Assembly: GCF_001423105.1 (NCBI RefSeq)
Contig: NZ_LMNV01000002.1
Span: 1,567,308 to 1,631,307 of the forward strand
DNA: 64,000 nt
DNA from: Frondihabitans sp. Leaf304
Lineage (GTDB): Bacteria > Actinomycetota > Actinomycetes > Actinomycetales > Microbacteriaceae
Reading direction: 5' to 3'
Shown: piece after piece, positions 8,418 through 16,799 of the stretch
Position numbering within the stretch: the first letter of the stretch is position 1
Layout: every line of letters begins with the position of its first letter
Translations under genes and position numbers: made by a program
The notes under the pieces: generated by a model
Told to the model about the DNA's origin: nothing
Databases searched by the model: none
Seen by the model: only the letters and a program-made list of their open reading frames with translations

Positions 8418-11075
8418 ATGACCGTATTCGAAGGCGCCCGACGCGGCGACGGCCACAGCCGCGAAGACGTGCGGGGCGCGGTCGACGCGTCTCTGCGCGA
8501 AGACGTCAGCTACCTCGGCAACCTGCTCGGCCGCGTGCTCACCGAGTCGGGTGGCGCCGATCTGCTCGCCGACGTCGAGCGCGTCCGCCGCTCCGTGATC
8601 GCCGCCTACGAGGGCGACGCCGATGCCTCGGTCGAGGCCGCGCAGCAGCACATCGACAGCCTCGATCAGGAGCGCGCCGAAGAGGTCGCTCGCGCGTTCA
8701 CCTGTTACTTCCACCTGTCGAACCTCGCCGAGGAGCACCACCGCGTGCGCGTTCTGCGCCGCCGCGGGTCGACCGCCGGGTCGGCCTCCGACTCGCTCAC
8801 CGCGACCCTCGATCTGCTGACCGACGAGGTCGGAGCCGAGCAGGCCGCCGAGCGCCTGCAGAATCTCCGCTTCCAGCCCGTGCTGACCGCTCACCCGACC
8901 GAGGCCCGCCGCCGCGCCGTCGCTTCGGGCATCCGCCGCATCAGCGACCTGCTCGAGGCGCGCGACCGGAGCGAGAACGACGTCGAGACCGCTGCCGTCG
9001 AGCGCCGGCTGCTCGAAGAGATCGACACTCTGTGGCGCACCTCGCCGATCCGGACGACCCGGCCGACCCCTCTCGACGAGGTCCGCACGGCGATGAACAT
9101 CTTCGACCAGACCCTGTTCGAGGTCGTGCCGCGCGTCTACCGCCTGCTCGACGACCGTCTGCAGGGGCCTGACGCCGGGGCTAAGCCGCCCGTCGCCCCC
9201 GCGTTCCTCCGCCTCTCGAGCTGGATCGGCGGCGACCGCGACGGCAACCCGCACGTGACCGCCGACGTGACGCGCCAGGCCGCCGAGATCGCTGCCGAGC
9301 ACGTGCTCCTCGGCCTCTACCGCGCCGCGTCGCGCATCGGCGGCACTCTCACGCTCGACGAGGACGACACCCCGCCCAGCGCAGGCCTCACTGCTCTCTC
9401 CGACGCGCAGTACGCCCTCGACCCCGACCTCGCCGGACGCATCGGGCTCCGCTCGCCGCAAGAGACCCACCGCCGCGCGCTCCTCTTCATCTCGGCGCGC
9501 ATCGAGGCCACCCGCCGCGGCGACGCCCTCGGCTACTCCTCCCCCGACGTGCTGCTCGACGAGCTGCGCACCATCCAGTTGTCTCTCCGCGACGCCGGGG
9601 CCCACCGCGCCGCCTACGGCGAGCTGCAGGGGCTGATCTGGCAGGTCGAGACGTTCGGCTTCCACCTCGCCGAACTCGAGGTGCGCCAGCACTCGCAGGT
9701 GCACCGCAACGCCCTCGCCGAGGTGCGGGCGGGCGGCGAGCTCAGCCCAATGACCGTCGAGGTGCTCGAGGTCTTCCGCACCATCGCCTCGCTGCAGAAG
9801 CGCTACGGGCATCGCGCGGCCGCTCGGTACATCGTGTCGTTCACGCAGTCGTCCGCCGACATCGAGAACGTGTTCGCGCTGGCGGAGATCGCTTCAGGAT
9901 CCGGCGAAGCCGCACCCGTGCTCGACGTGATTCCGCTGTTCGAGACGTTCGCCGACCTGTCGGCGAGCACTCGGATCCTGAGCGAGGCTCTCGCAAGCGA
10001 GCCGTACCAGGCACGCCTCGAAGCCACGGGCCGCAAGGTCGAGGTCATGCTCGGCTACTCCGACTCGTCGAAAGACGTCGGGCCCGTGTCGGCGACCTTC
10101 GCCCTCTACGACGCGCAGGCGCGGATCGCCGACTGGGCCGAGTCGAACGACATCGAGCTGACGCTGTTCCACGGACGCGGCGGCGCAATGGGCCGAGGCG
10201 GCGGGCCAGCGAACGAGGCCGTCATGGCTCAGCCTCCCGGATCGGTCGACGGTCGCTTCAAGATCACCGAGCAGGGCGAGGTCATCTTCGCCCAGTACGG
10301 CGACAAGACGATCGCCGCGCGCCATATCGAGCAGATGGCGGCCGCGACGCTGATGGCGTCGAGCCCGTCGAACGAGAAGCTCAACGCCGACGCGGCCGCC
10401 CGCTACGGGTCGCTCGCCGAGCAGATGGACGCGGCATCGCGCGAGCGCTTCTTCGCCCTCATCAAGGCCGACGGATTCGCGAAGTGGTTCGCGGCCGTCA
10501 CCCCGATGGAAGAGATCGGCCTGCTCGCGCTCGGCTCCCGCCCGGCCCGCCGCGGCCTGTCGGTCGAATCGCTCGAAGACCTCCGGGCGATCCCGTGGGT
10601 GTTCTCGTGGTCGCAAGCCCGGATCAACCTGGCCGGCTGGTACGGCCTCGGGTCGGCGCTCGAGTCGATCGGCGACGTCGATGTGCTCCGCGACGCGTTC
10701 GCCAACTGGCCGCTGTTCGCCGCCATGATCAAGAACGTCGAGATGTCGCTCGCGAAGACCGACGAGACGATTGCGCGCCAGTATCTGGCTCTCGCCGACC
10801 GTGCCGACCTCACGGACGCCGTGATGGACGAGATGACACTGACCCGTGACTGGGTCATCAAGATCAGTGGATCGACGGATGTGCTCGGCGGTCGCCCTGT
10901 GCTCAGCCGCGCTGTGCGCCTCCGCAGCCCCTACGTCGATGCCCTGTCGCTGTTGCAGCTTCGTGCGTTGCGCGGCATCCGTCGATCGGTGGAGAAGGAT
11001 CCGGCTGACGCCGACCACCGCCTGTTGCTGCTGACCGTCAATGGCATCGCCGCCGGCCTTCAGAACACCGGCTGA
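8418..11075 (+). CDS. ppc: Phosphoenolpyruvate carboxylase
   Basis: This 885-residue enzyme carboxylates PEP with bicarbonate to oxaloacetate, replenishing the TCA cycle. The catalytic His is in VLTAHPTEARRR (about residue 159), the catalytic Lys in GYSDSSKDVGPVSA (about 552) and the glycine-rich FHGRGGAMGRGGGP loop follows near residue 586. The C-terminus ends in QNTG as is typical of the family. The start at 8418 has GAAGGAA 8 nt upstream; an upstream in-frame GTG at 8370 is less likely. It is monocistronic and ends in two inverted repeats. Confidence 0.97.
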   Translation: MTVFEGARRGDGHSREDVRGAVDASLREDVSYLGNLLGRVLTESGGADLLADVERVRRSVIAAYEGDADASVEAAQQHIDSLDQERAEEVARAFTCYFHLSNLAEEHHRVRVLRRRGSTAGSASDSLTATLDLLTDEVGAEQAAERLQNLRFQPVLTAHPTEARRRAVASGIRRISDLLEARDRSENDVETAAVERRLLEEIDTLWRTSPIRTTRPTPLDEVRTAMNIFDQTLFEVVPRVYRLLDDRLQGPDAGAKPPVAPAFLRLSSWIGGDRDGNPHVTADVTRQAAEIAAEHVLLGLYRAASRIGGTLTLDEDDTPPSAGLTALSDAQYALDPDLAGRIGLRSPQETHRRALLFISARIEATRRGDALGYSSPDVLLDELRTIQLSLRDAGAHRAAYGELQGLIWQVETFGFHLAELEVRQHSQVHRNALAEVRAGGELSPMTVEVLEVFRTIASLQKRYGHRAAARYIVSFTQSSADIENVFALAEIASGSGEAAPVLDVIPLFETFADLSASTRILSEALASEPYQARLEATGRKVEVMLGYSDSSKDVGPVSATFALYDAQARIADWAESNDIELTLFHGRGGAMGRGGGPANEAVMAQPPGSVDGRFKITEQGEVIFAQYGDKTIAARHIEQMAAATLMASSPSNEKLNADAAARYGSLAEQMDAASRERFFALIKADGFAKWFAAVTPMEEIGLLALGSRPARRGLSVESLEDLRAIPWVFSWSQARINLAGWYGLGSALESIGDVDVLRDAFANWPLFAAMIKNVEMSLAKTDETIARQYLALADRADLTDAVMDEMTLTRDWVIKISGSTDVLGGRPVLSRAVRLRSPYVDALSLLQLRALRGIRRSVEKDPADADHRLLLLTVNGIAAGLQNTG

Positions 11076-11091
11076 ATTTCTTGGGTGCGAC

Positions 11092-11107
11092 GCGGCCCTC
11101 GGGCCGC
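11092..11107 (+). terminator. Short perfect hairpin after ppc
   Basis: GCGGCCC-TC-GGGCCGC forms a perfect 7-bp stem 17 bp downstream of the ppc stop. No U-tract follows. Confidence 0.5.
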
Positions 11108-11122
11108 CCCGCGCTTAACGAA

Positions 11123-11166
11123 CACAGCGCAGAATCCAAGCCGTCCGGCTCGCATCCTGCGCTGTG
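11123..11166. terminator. Bidirectional inverted repeat between convergent genes
   Basis: CACAGCGCAG and CTGCGCTGTG form a perfect 10-bp stem around a 24-bp spacer, placed between the converging ppc and PRC-barrel genes. Confidence 0.55.
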
Positions 11167-11173
11167 AGTCGTT

Positions 11174-11530
11174 CTAGCGGCGGCCGAGGCGACGCTCGCC
11201 GCCGGAACCCGTCTGGTACGGCACCTCGTAGTACGTGTAGATCGCGGGCTCGTCGGCTGCCTGCAGCTCGCCGTCGGTCGCGATGAACGGTGCGTCTTTG
11301 ATCTTCTTCTTGCCGAATTCCACCTTGAGGTGCTTCGGCGCAACGGTGGCGCCCTGAAGCGGGACGAAGACGAGCTTCTTGCCGCCGAGCACACCAGTTT
11401 CGACCGTGGCGAATGCCGGCTGGTCGGTGGAGGTGTCGAAGTACAGGCTCTCGAGCGTGCCGACTTTGTCGCCGCTCTGGTCGACGACCGGCAGGCCGAT
11501 CCAATCGCGCAGGTTCTCCGGTTCGAACAC
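11174..11530 (-). CDS. PRC-barrel domain protein
   Basis: This 118-residue protein begins FEPENLRDWIGLPVVDQSGDKVGTLESLYFDTSTDQPAFATV, a typical PRC-barrel, and ends in a short Gly/Arg tail. PRC-barrel proteins are small beta-barrel adaptors often linked to stress or RNA metabolism. The GTG at 11530 was preferred to the upstream ATG at 11575 because AAGGAGG lies 5 nt before it. It is the last gene of a minus-strand stress-associated series that also contains YqaE and Asp23 genes. Confidence 0.85.
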   Translation of the reverse strand: MFEPENLRDWIGLPVVDQSGDKVGTLESLYFDTSTDQPAFATVETGVLGGKKLVFVPLQGATVAPKHLKVEFGKKKIKDAPFIATDGELQAADEPAIYTYYEVPYQTGSGGERRLGRR

Positions 11531-11639
11531 AGGTGCCTCCTTGTGGCGGGTCGGTGCCTCCGACCTCTGAGACAACGGTAGTCGGCTAGGCCGTGGCCTG
11601 TTCCCGCGCCGGAACGGCGTGGCGCTGGGCGGCGCGCGG

Positions 11640-11694
11640 CGAGATGGCCCTAATTACGTCGAACAGGGCCCGCAGCCGGAGATTCGGCCATCTC
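11640..11694. repeat. PC palindromic repeat, copy 1
   Basis: CGAGATGGCC at the left and GGCCATCTCG at the right enclose TAATTACGTC and GATTC segments. It is followed 25 bp later by a PB element, the same order as in the tandem array at 22.5 kb. Confidence 0.7.
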
Positions 11695-11719
11695 GCACCG
11701 CTCGAGAGCGAAAGCGCGC

Positions 11720-11771
11720 GCCGAGATCGCAATTGCGGTCGGTTCAGGACGACCACAAGTGCGATCTCGGC
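11720..11771. repeat. PB palindromic repeat, copy 1
   Basis: This 52-bp element has outer arms GCCGAGATCGCA/TGCGATCTCGGC and inner arms GGTCG/CGACC. It lies just downstream of the YqaE gene on the minus strand. Confidence 0.85.
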
Positions 11772-11797
11772 GAGACCGTCAGGCGCAGGCCCGCAGC

Positions 11798-11959
11798 TCA
11801 GTTACGAGTGACGCGGTAGATGCCGTAGATGACGCCGGGCACGTGACCGAGAAGCTGCAGCAGGAACGCCCAAAGCACCTTGATACTGGGGCCGTCGACC
11901 AGGAGCACCGCGATGAACGGGAAGAAGAAACAAAGGACGATGAGAAGGATCTTGCGCAC
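11798..11959 (-). CDS. YqaE/Pmp3 family small membrane protein
   Basis: This 53-residue protein (VRKILLIVLCFFFPFIAVLLVDG...ILGHVPGVIYGIYRVTR-like) is a clear YqaE/Pmp3 proteolipid: two hydrophobic segments separated by a short polar loop and the conserved HVPGVIYGIY. It sits in the membrane and the family is tied to salt, cold and membrane-potential stress. It starts with GTG at 11959. The gene lies 29 bp after the membrane-protein gene at 11989 in the same direction, so it probably belongs to the stress operon. Confidence 0.88.
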   Translation of the reverse strand: MRKILLIVLCFFFPFIAVLLVDGPSIKVLWAFLLQLLGHVPGVIYGIYRVTRN

Positions 11960-11988
11960 GGAGTGCCTGCTTTCTGAGGAGGGATCGG

Positions 11989-12399
11989 CTAATTGTTGCC
12001 GGTGAACTGACCGATGAGCTGCTGGATGAACGGAATGACATCCTGCACCTGGTCGACGCTGGCGAAGGCCGTGGCGACCAGGGGCCAGAGCGAACCGACG
12101 AGAGTCGCGATGATGGCTGCGACAGCGGTGATCCAGGCCAGCGCCCCGATGCGGGCGACGAATGTCAGCACGAGGAATCCGAGCCCGACGAGGTAGCTGA
12201 TCACGATCGCAGCGGTGATCGCCCCGACGGGAACGCGCAGGGCTCCGAACGTGGTGGCGTCAGCCGCGCCGATCAGACCGAGAACGGGAAGAAGGATCCC
12301 GGCCACGATCACCACAGACACGATCACGCCGGTGATCAGTGCTGCCCAGACCGCGCGGGGCCGGCGTCGCTGCCCCGCGCTGAACGAGCGGGTCTTCAC
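11989..12399 (-). CDS. Hypothetical four-helix membrane protein
   Basis: This 136-residue protein has a basic N-terminus followed by four hydrophobic segments (about residues 17-42, 55-80, 83-105 and a weaker one near the end). I do not recognise a named domain. The GTG start overlaps the stop of the upstream Asp23-like gene by 4 bp (GTGA), so the two are translationally coupled and probably act together in envelope stress. Confidence 0.75.
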   Translation of the reverse strand: MKTRSFSAGQRRRPRAVWAALITGVIVSVVIVAGILLPVLGLIGAADATTFGALRVPVGAITAAIVISYLVGLGFLVLTFVARIGALAWITAVAAIIATLVGSLWPLVATAFASVDQVQDVIPFIQQLIGQFTGNN

Positions 12400-13511
12400 G
12401 CCCGCGTCTCGTCACTGGCGGAAGTCGCCTTCGCGTCGAGCTGCACTCGGGGCGCGTCGGCCTGAGCATCGATCTCGGCGAGCTTCTCGTCCGCCTTGGC
12501 ATCGAGTTCGTCGAGCTTCTCGTCGGCTTTCTCGTCGAGTTCGTCGAGCTTCTCGTCCGCCTTCGCCTCGAGCTCGTCGAGGGTTGAGACGGCCTCCGGG
12601 GTCGAGACAGCGCTCGGGGTCGAGACGGCATCAGCACCGGAGCGGTCGTCCGCAGCCGCCGCCACCTCGTCGGCCGTGGCTTCCGCCTTGGCCTGGAAGT
12701 CGGCTACGCGCTCGTCGGCCTTTGCGGAGAAGTCGGCGACCTTGTCGTCAGCCTGCGCCTTGAGCTCGCTGGCTTTCGCGCCGGCCTGCTCGACGAGGTC
12801 GGCGGCTCCGTTCCGCATCTCGCCGATCTTCGTGTCGGCCTGCGCCCGGAGGTCGTCGACCTTGGCGTCGGCATCGGCCTTGAGATCGCCAGCCTGCGCC
12901 TGCAGCTCGCCCGCCTTGTCACTGGCCTTGTCTCTCAGCTCGCCCGCCTTGTCGCCGGCCTGCTCGGCGAGATCGCCGGCCTTGTCTTTCAACTCGCCCG
13001 CCTTGTCGCCGGCCTGCTCGGCGAGATCGCCAGCCTTGTCTTTCAGCTCGCCCGCCTTCTCACCGGCACGGTCGATGGCGTCCAGAACCGCAGGATCCTT
13101 GTCGTACGGCCCGTGAATGTCGGTCACAGTGATGTTGACCACGACGCTGCCGGAGACGAGCTGCGTCGCCGCCCGGCTCACCTGGTCGCGCGTGGTCTCG
13201 ACGACCTTGTCGACGGGGTGGGGGTACTCGACGACGAGGTCGAGGTCGACCGTGGTGACGCCGTCCTCTTCGGACACCGTGACGCCCGGTGCACTCGACG
13301 TGCCGCGGATCTGCCGGCTGGCTCGGTCGAGGGTTCGGGCGGCGAGGCCACCCAGGTGGTGCACGCCGGTCACTCCGGAGGCGGTCTCGGCCACCGTCGT
13401 GCTGAGCAGCTGGGCCGGGCTCTCGTCGGCACCGTGGGTGGCGTCGATTCCGGTGAGGTCGACTGGGGAGGGCTGCGGACGGGTGGCGTCTCCCGTGACG
13501 GTGTCGGACAT
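12396..13511 (-). CDS. Asp23/Gls24 protein with long coiled-coil repeat tail
   Basis: This 371-residue protein has an Asp23/Gls24-type domain at about residues 40-140 (GVTGVHHLGGLAARTLDRA, GVTVSEEDGVTTVDLDLVVEYPHPVDKVVE, VNITVTDIHGPYD). From about residue 145 it becomes highly charged, alanine-rich helix built from repeats such as KAGELKDKAGDLAEQAGD, later KADEKLDELDEKADEKLDEL. The tail resembles LEA/apolipoprotein-like amphipathic helices. Asp23 proteins associate with the membrane via AmaP in Staphylococcus; here the tail could add self-association or membrane contact (inference). It heads an operon with the membrane protein at 11989. Confidence 0.85.
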   Translation of the reverse strand: MSDTVTGDATRPQPSPVDLTGIDATHGADESPAQLLSTTVAETASGVTGVHHLGGLAARTLDRASRQIRGTSSAPGVTVSEEDGVTTVDLDLVVEYPHPVDKVVETTRDQVSRAATQLVSGSVVVNITVTDIHGPYDKDPAVLDAIDRAGEKAGELKDKAGDLAEQAGDKAGELKDKAGDLAEQAGDKAGELRDKASDKAGELQAQAGDLKADADAKVDDLRAQADTKIGEMRNGAADLVEQAGAKASELKAQADDKVADFSAKADERVADFQAKAEATADEVAAAADDRSGADAVSTPSAVSTPEAVSTLDELEAKADEKLDELDEKADEKLDELDAKADEKLAEIDAQADAPRVQLDAKATSASDETRA

Positions 13512-13565
13512 TCGGTTCTCCTTCGGTGAAGCGGAATAGCAGGATGGGACTCGGCGGGTGAGGGC

Positions 13566-14369
13566 CTAGTCGGTGAGGGCCAGGGCGCGGGTTCGCGACA
13601 GCTGGCGGTGGAGGATCCCGGCGATCGCGGCGCCGACGAGCGGAGCGACGAGGAAGACCCAGAGCTGCGAGAGCGCGGTGGGCCCGCCGTACAGTGCGGC
13701 GGCGATGGAACGGGCCGGGTTTACAGACGTGTTGCTGATGGGAATGCTGATCAGGTGGATCAGGGTGAGCGTCAGGCCGATTCCGAGCGGAGCGACAGCC
13801 TTGTATTCGGGCTTGGCGGTGATCGAGAGGATCAATGCCACGAAGACGCCCGTGAGGATGACCTCGGTGAGGAAGACCGCTCCGAGCCCGAAGCCTCCGG
13901 GTGAGGCGTCTCCGAACCCGTTCGACGCGAATCCACTGTCGCGGGCCGCGGCGAAGTAGTCTCCGGGGCCGCCCGCGGCGATGACGGCGAGCGCGCTGGA
14001 AGCCAGCGCACCGCCGACGATCTGGGCGACGACGTATCCGGGCACGTGACGCCACTCGGTGCGACCGGCGATGGCCAGACCGACCGTGACGGCGGGGTTG
14101 AAATGCCCGCCCGAGATGTGACCGACGGCGTAGATGCCGGCCATGACCGTCAGCCCGAAGGCCAGGGCGACGCCGACGAAACCCACACCGAGCGTGTTGG
14201 CGCTGGTGGGGAACGCGGAGGCGTACAGGGCCGTGCCGACGCCGCCGAAGACCAGCAGGAATGTGCCGAAGACCTCGGCAAGGAGCCGGGAGGTGGCGGG
14301 GTAAGTCTGTGCCTTCTGACCGCGCTGTTCGGCGGTGGACCGGCTGACAGGGCGCTTGCCTGTGCTCAT
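13566..14369 (-). CDS. Aquaporin (MIP family), AqpZ-like
   Basis: This 267-residue channel has six hydrophobic segments and both pore signatures: GGHFNPAVTVG (NPA at about residues 91-93) and NTSVNPARSIAAALYGG (NPA at about 217-219). Water rather than glycerol transport is suggested by the AqpZ-like second loop NPARS, but I cannot prove selectivity. An N-terminal extension of about 25 polar residues is present. It is separated from the AmaP gene by a strong hairpin, so it has its own promoter between 14370 and 14398. Confidence 0.92.
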   Translation of the reverse strand: MSTGKRPVSRSTAEQRGQKAQTYPATSRLLAEVFGTFLLVFGGVGTALYASAFPTSANTLGVGFVGVALAFGLTVMAGIYAVGHISGGHFNPAVTVGLAIAGRTEWRHVPGYVVAQIVGGALASSALAVIAAGGPGDYFAAARDSGFASNGFGDASPGGFGLGAVFLTEVILTGVFVALILSITAKPEYKAVAPLGIGLTLTLIHLISIPISNTSVNPARSIAAALYGGPTALSQLWVFLVAPLVGAAIAGILHRQLSRTRALALTD

Positions 14370-14398
14370 GAAAAACCTTTGTTCACGTGGTGAGTTGA

Positions 14399-14429
14399 GA
14401 GAGGGGCCCGGAGTACCCGAGCCCCTCTC
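14399..14429 (-). terminator. Terminator hairpin after the AmaP operon
   Basis: GAGAGGGGC pairs perfectly with GCCCCTCTC across a 13-nt loop, 16 bp after the AmaP stop. Confidence 0.65.
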
Positions 14430-14444
14430 GACGGAGACTCGAGA

Positions 14445-15050
14445 TCAGACGACGCGAGCGGTTCCGCTCATCTGGGCACGGAGACCGCCGACGATCTGCA
14501 CGACGATCGGCGTCTGAGTGCCGAGGAGGGCATCCCACTCGGCAACCGCCTTGTCGACGGTGGCGCCGATGTCGACGGGCGAGACGCCGCGGCGGGTCTG
14601 CACGGTGACGCGAAGCACACTCTGCTTCTTGACCTCGAATGCAGTGACGTCGACCGAGATGATTCCGGGATCGCGGGTCAGGCTCTCTTCGAGAACCTGC
14701 TCGGCCACCTTGGCGTCGACGCTCAGGCTGCCGCCGGTCGTCTTGTCGCGACCCTCGCCGCTGTCGACGGTGAGGAGCGTGTTCGTGCGGCCATGCCCCT
14801 GACGAAAGATGAACCAGAGGAGCAGCACGATCAGCACGAGGGCTGCGGCCGCCACGACCCAGAGGATCCAGGGCTGGCCACCCGAGAGGGCATCGGACGT
14901 CGGCCCCGTGGCGTCGTCGGCACCCTGCGACACCGGCTTCTGCACGTCGGGCAGGAGGGCACCGACGGCGACTGCGCCGCCGGCGAGGAGGAGGACGAGC
15001 CCGATCACGAAGACGAGGGCGCGGTTGAGGAAGCGATTCGTGTTGGTCAT
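14445..15050 (-). CDS. AmaP-like alkaline shock membrane anchor protein
   Basis: This 201-residue protein has two N-terminal membrane helices (about residues 10-33 and 60-83) and a cytoplasmic domain with AKVAEQVLEESLTRDPGIISVDVTAFEVKKQSVLRVTVQTRRG, the architecture of AmaP, which anchors Asp23 at the membrane in staphylococci. It is the last gene of a five-gene operon with two Asp23-type genes, DUF2273 and DUF6286 genes. Its start overlaps the preceding stop (TGATG). Confidence 0.8.
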   Translation of the reverse strand: MTNTNRFLNRALVFVIGLVLLLAGGAVAVGALLPDVQKPVSQGADDATGPTSDALSGGQPWILWVVAAAALVLIVLLLWFIFRQGHGRTNTLLTVDSGEGRDKTTGGSLSVDAKVAEQVLEESLTRDPGIISVDVTAFEVKKQSVLRVTVQTRRGVSPVDIGATVDKAVAEWDALLGTQTPIVVQIVGGLRAQMSGTARVV

Positions 15051-15625
15051 CAGCTCAGGGTTCCTTTCTCAGAGACGCGAACCCGAGAGCGGAGGCTCGG
15101 GCTGTAGTCGTACGACTTCAGCTCGTCGTTCACGGCCTCCTCGATGCTGCGGACGTCCGCCGCACGGCCCGACGTCGGTGTGACGTCGACGTCGACGGTG
15201 CGCTTGCCGACGGTGACCTTCACCTGGTCGGGATCGATGTCTCCGGCGTAGGCGCCGGTCTGGGCCACGCTCTGCGCGATGACCCGATCGTCGACCACCG
15301 ATGCAGTGCGCTCGGAGACCGAACCTCGACGCCCTTTTCGCCCGGGGGCGAGCGAGACGACGATGAGAACGAGCCCGATCACGGCGACGACGGCGCCTCC
15401 GGCGGTGAGGAGGCCGACCGGGCCACTCACGGCGCCGAGCGCAGCGACCACGGCGTCTTTCGGCGAGACGAGGAGTGCCGGCTGGCCCAGAGCGGCCAAC
15501 ACGGATTCCACGCCGAACCAGGCGAACACCACGATCAGAAGGACGGCCAGTGCGATGGCGATGCCCGATCGGGAGGAATGGGTCTCACGGCGAACAACTC
15601 GCCGGTAGATCGCCGGGCTGGTCAT
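15050..15625 (-). CDS. DUF6286 domain membrane protein
   Basis: This 191-residue protein has two hydrophobic segments (about residues 20-44 and 68-96) and a C-terminal soluble domain (VSERTASVVDDRVIAQSVAQTGAYAGDIDPDQVKVTVGKRTVDVDVTPTSG). The layout and position in the Asp23 operon match DUF6286, a second AmaP-like membrane partner. The ATG at 15625 has GAAAGAGGG close upstream and overlaps the previous gene's stop. Confidence 0.75.
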   Translation of the reverse strand: MTSPAIYRRVVRRETHSSRSGIAIALAVLLIVVFAWFGVESVLAALGQPALLVSPKDAVVAALGAVSGPVGLLTAGGAVVAVIGLVLIVVSLAPGRKGRRGSVSERTASVVDDRVIAQSVAQTGAYAGDIDPDQVKVTVGKRTVDVDVTPTSGRAADVRSIEEAVNDELKSYDYSPSLRSRVRVSEKGTLS

Positions 15626-15993
15626 GAGACCCTCTTTCGTTCTCGGAGTTCGACACCCGTGATTCGGAGGTCGACCCGCCCGACGGAGGAGCCGGTGAGC
15701 TCCAGGCATCGGTTGCGGATGGTGGTCTGGGCCGCGGTCAGACGCTCGAGCAGTGTTCCGTTCGAGCGACGCCCGACGACGCCGAGGGGGCTGATGTGGA
15801 TGGGTGTCTTGGCGATCACGGTGAGCGAGCCGTTGTCGTCGGTGAGTTCCACCGAGACGTCGGACGCACTGACGCTGAGGGCGTCCGCGGTGACGGCCGA
15901 CACGACCCGACGCACAGCGCGCGACGTGATCTTCGTACGACCGTGGAGGCCGGAGGTGGCCGGCACAGCGTCGGCCATCACCGCCGCGGTCAC
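15622..15993 (-). CDS. Small Asp23/Gls24-like protein
   Basis: This 123-residue soluble protein has an Asp23-like core (GRTKITSRAVRRVVSAVTADALSV, VELTDDNGSLTVIAKTPIHI) and ends shortly after the DLRITGVEL strand. It overlaps its neighbours by 4 bp on both sides, so its synthesis is coupled to the DUF2273 and DUF6286 genes. Confidence 0.75.
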   Translation of the reverse strand: MTAAVMADAVPATSGLHGRTKITSRAVRRVVSAVTADALSVSASDVSVELTDDNGSLTVIAKTPIHISPLGVVGRRSNGTLLERLTAAQTTIRNRCLELTGSSVGRVDLRITGVELRERKRVS

Positions 15994-16178
15994 GAGGACC
16001 GCCGCCCGCGGAGCGTGTCGGAAAGAGACTTCACGTCGAGCTTGCCCTCGACGACCCGTCCGACACCCCAGCCGATCACGATGGCGACAGCCACCAGGAT
16101 CATCGCCCAGAAGCCGAACGCGACTGCTGCCAGTGCCAGGACGGCACCGATCAGCATTCCTTTGGTGGTCGGGGTCAC
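15990..16178 (-). CDS. DUF2273 small membrane protein
   Basis: This 62-residue protein is almost entirely one hydrophobic region (residues 8-42) followed by a basic tail EGKLDVKSLSDTLRGRR, typical of DUF2273 proteins that accompany Asp23 genes. It overlaps its flanking genes by 4 bp at each end. Confidence 0.85.
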   Translation of the reverse strand: MTPTTKGMLIGAVLALAAVAFGFWAMILVAVAIVIGWGVGRVVEGKLDVKSLSDTLRGRRSS

Positions 16179-16621
16179 TTGACGCGGCTCTCGGTCTCGT
16201 CGTTGTTGTCGTCGTCGTCGGACGGGATGTAGACGTCGGAGACGGTCACGTTGACCTCGGTGACCTCCATGCCGACGACCGTCGAGATGGCCTCGGTCAC
16301 ACTGGCGCGGACGCTGTCGGCGAGCTTCTGAAGCTCGACGGGGTACTCGGCGACGACGATGATGTCGGCGGCAACCTGCTTCTCGCCGACCTCGACCTTG
16401 ATGCCCTGGCCGCGGTCCTGCTGGTTGATGGCGCTGCGGATGGCGCCGATGGCACGGGCTGCTCCGTTGCCGAGGTCGTGCACGCCGGGAACCTCGCGGG
16501 CAGCGATGCCGGCGACCTTCTCGACGACGCCCTCGGCGATGGTGTTCTTACCGGTGGCGGCGTGGGCTCCGGCCGAGTTCTTGGCGACGGTCGAGCTGGA
16601 AGTGGGGGTGACGTTCGTCAT
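16175..16621 (-). CDS. Asp23/Gls24 envelope stress response protein
   Basis: This 148-residue protein is the best Asp23 match of the island: IAEGVVEKVAGIAAREVPGVHDLG, GIKVEVGEKQVAADIIVVAEYPVELQKLADSVRASVTEAI and EVTEVNVTVSDVYIPSDD. The tail is a run of Asp and Asn residues. The ATG at 16621 has GGAGAG upstream. It is the first gene of the Asp23-DUF2273-Asp23-DUF6286-AmaP operon. The gap 16622-16799 must hold the operon promoter; I could not identify it. Confidence 0.9.
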   Translation of the reverse strand: MTNVTPTSSSTVAKNSAGAHAATGKNTIAEGVVEKVAGIAAREVPGVHDLGNGAARAIGAIRSAINQQDRGQGIKVEVGEKQVAADIIVVAEYPVELQKLADSVRASVTEAISTVVGMEVTEVNVTVSDVYIPSDDDDNNDETESRVK

Positions 16622-16799
16622 TTTTCTCTCCATTAGCTGGTGGTGGTGCTCCCCGGGGTCCCGGTGAGCGAGGCCCGAAGTGATCAGGCACATCATTCAG
16701 ACGCATGCACCCGGACTCGCGTCATGCTCGTCCAGGAGATCATCAGATTTTGTTCAGTTGGTGGCGCTTTCCGGCTAGCGATCGGGGCTCGATGTACCC

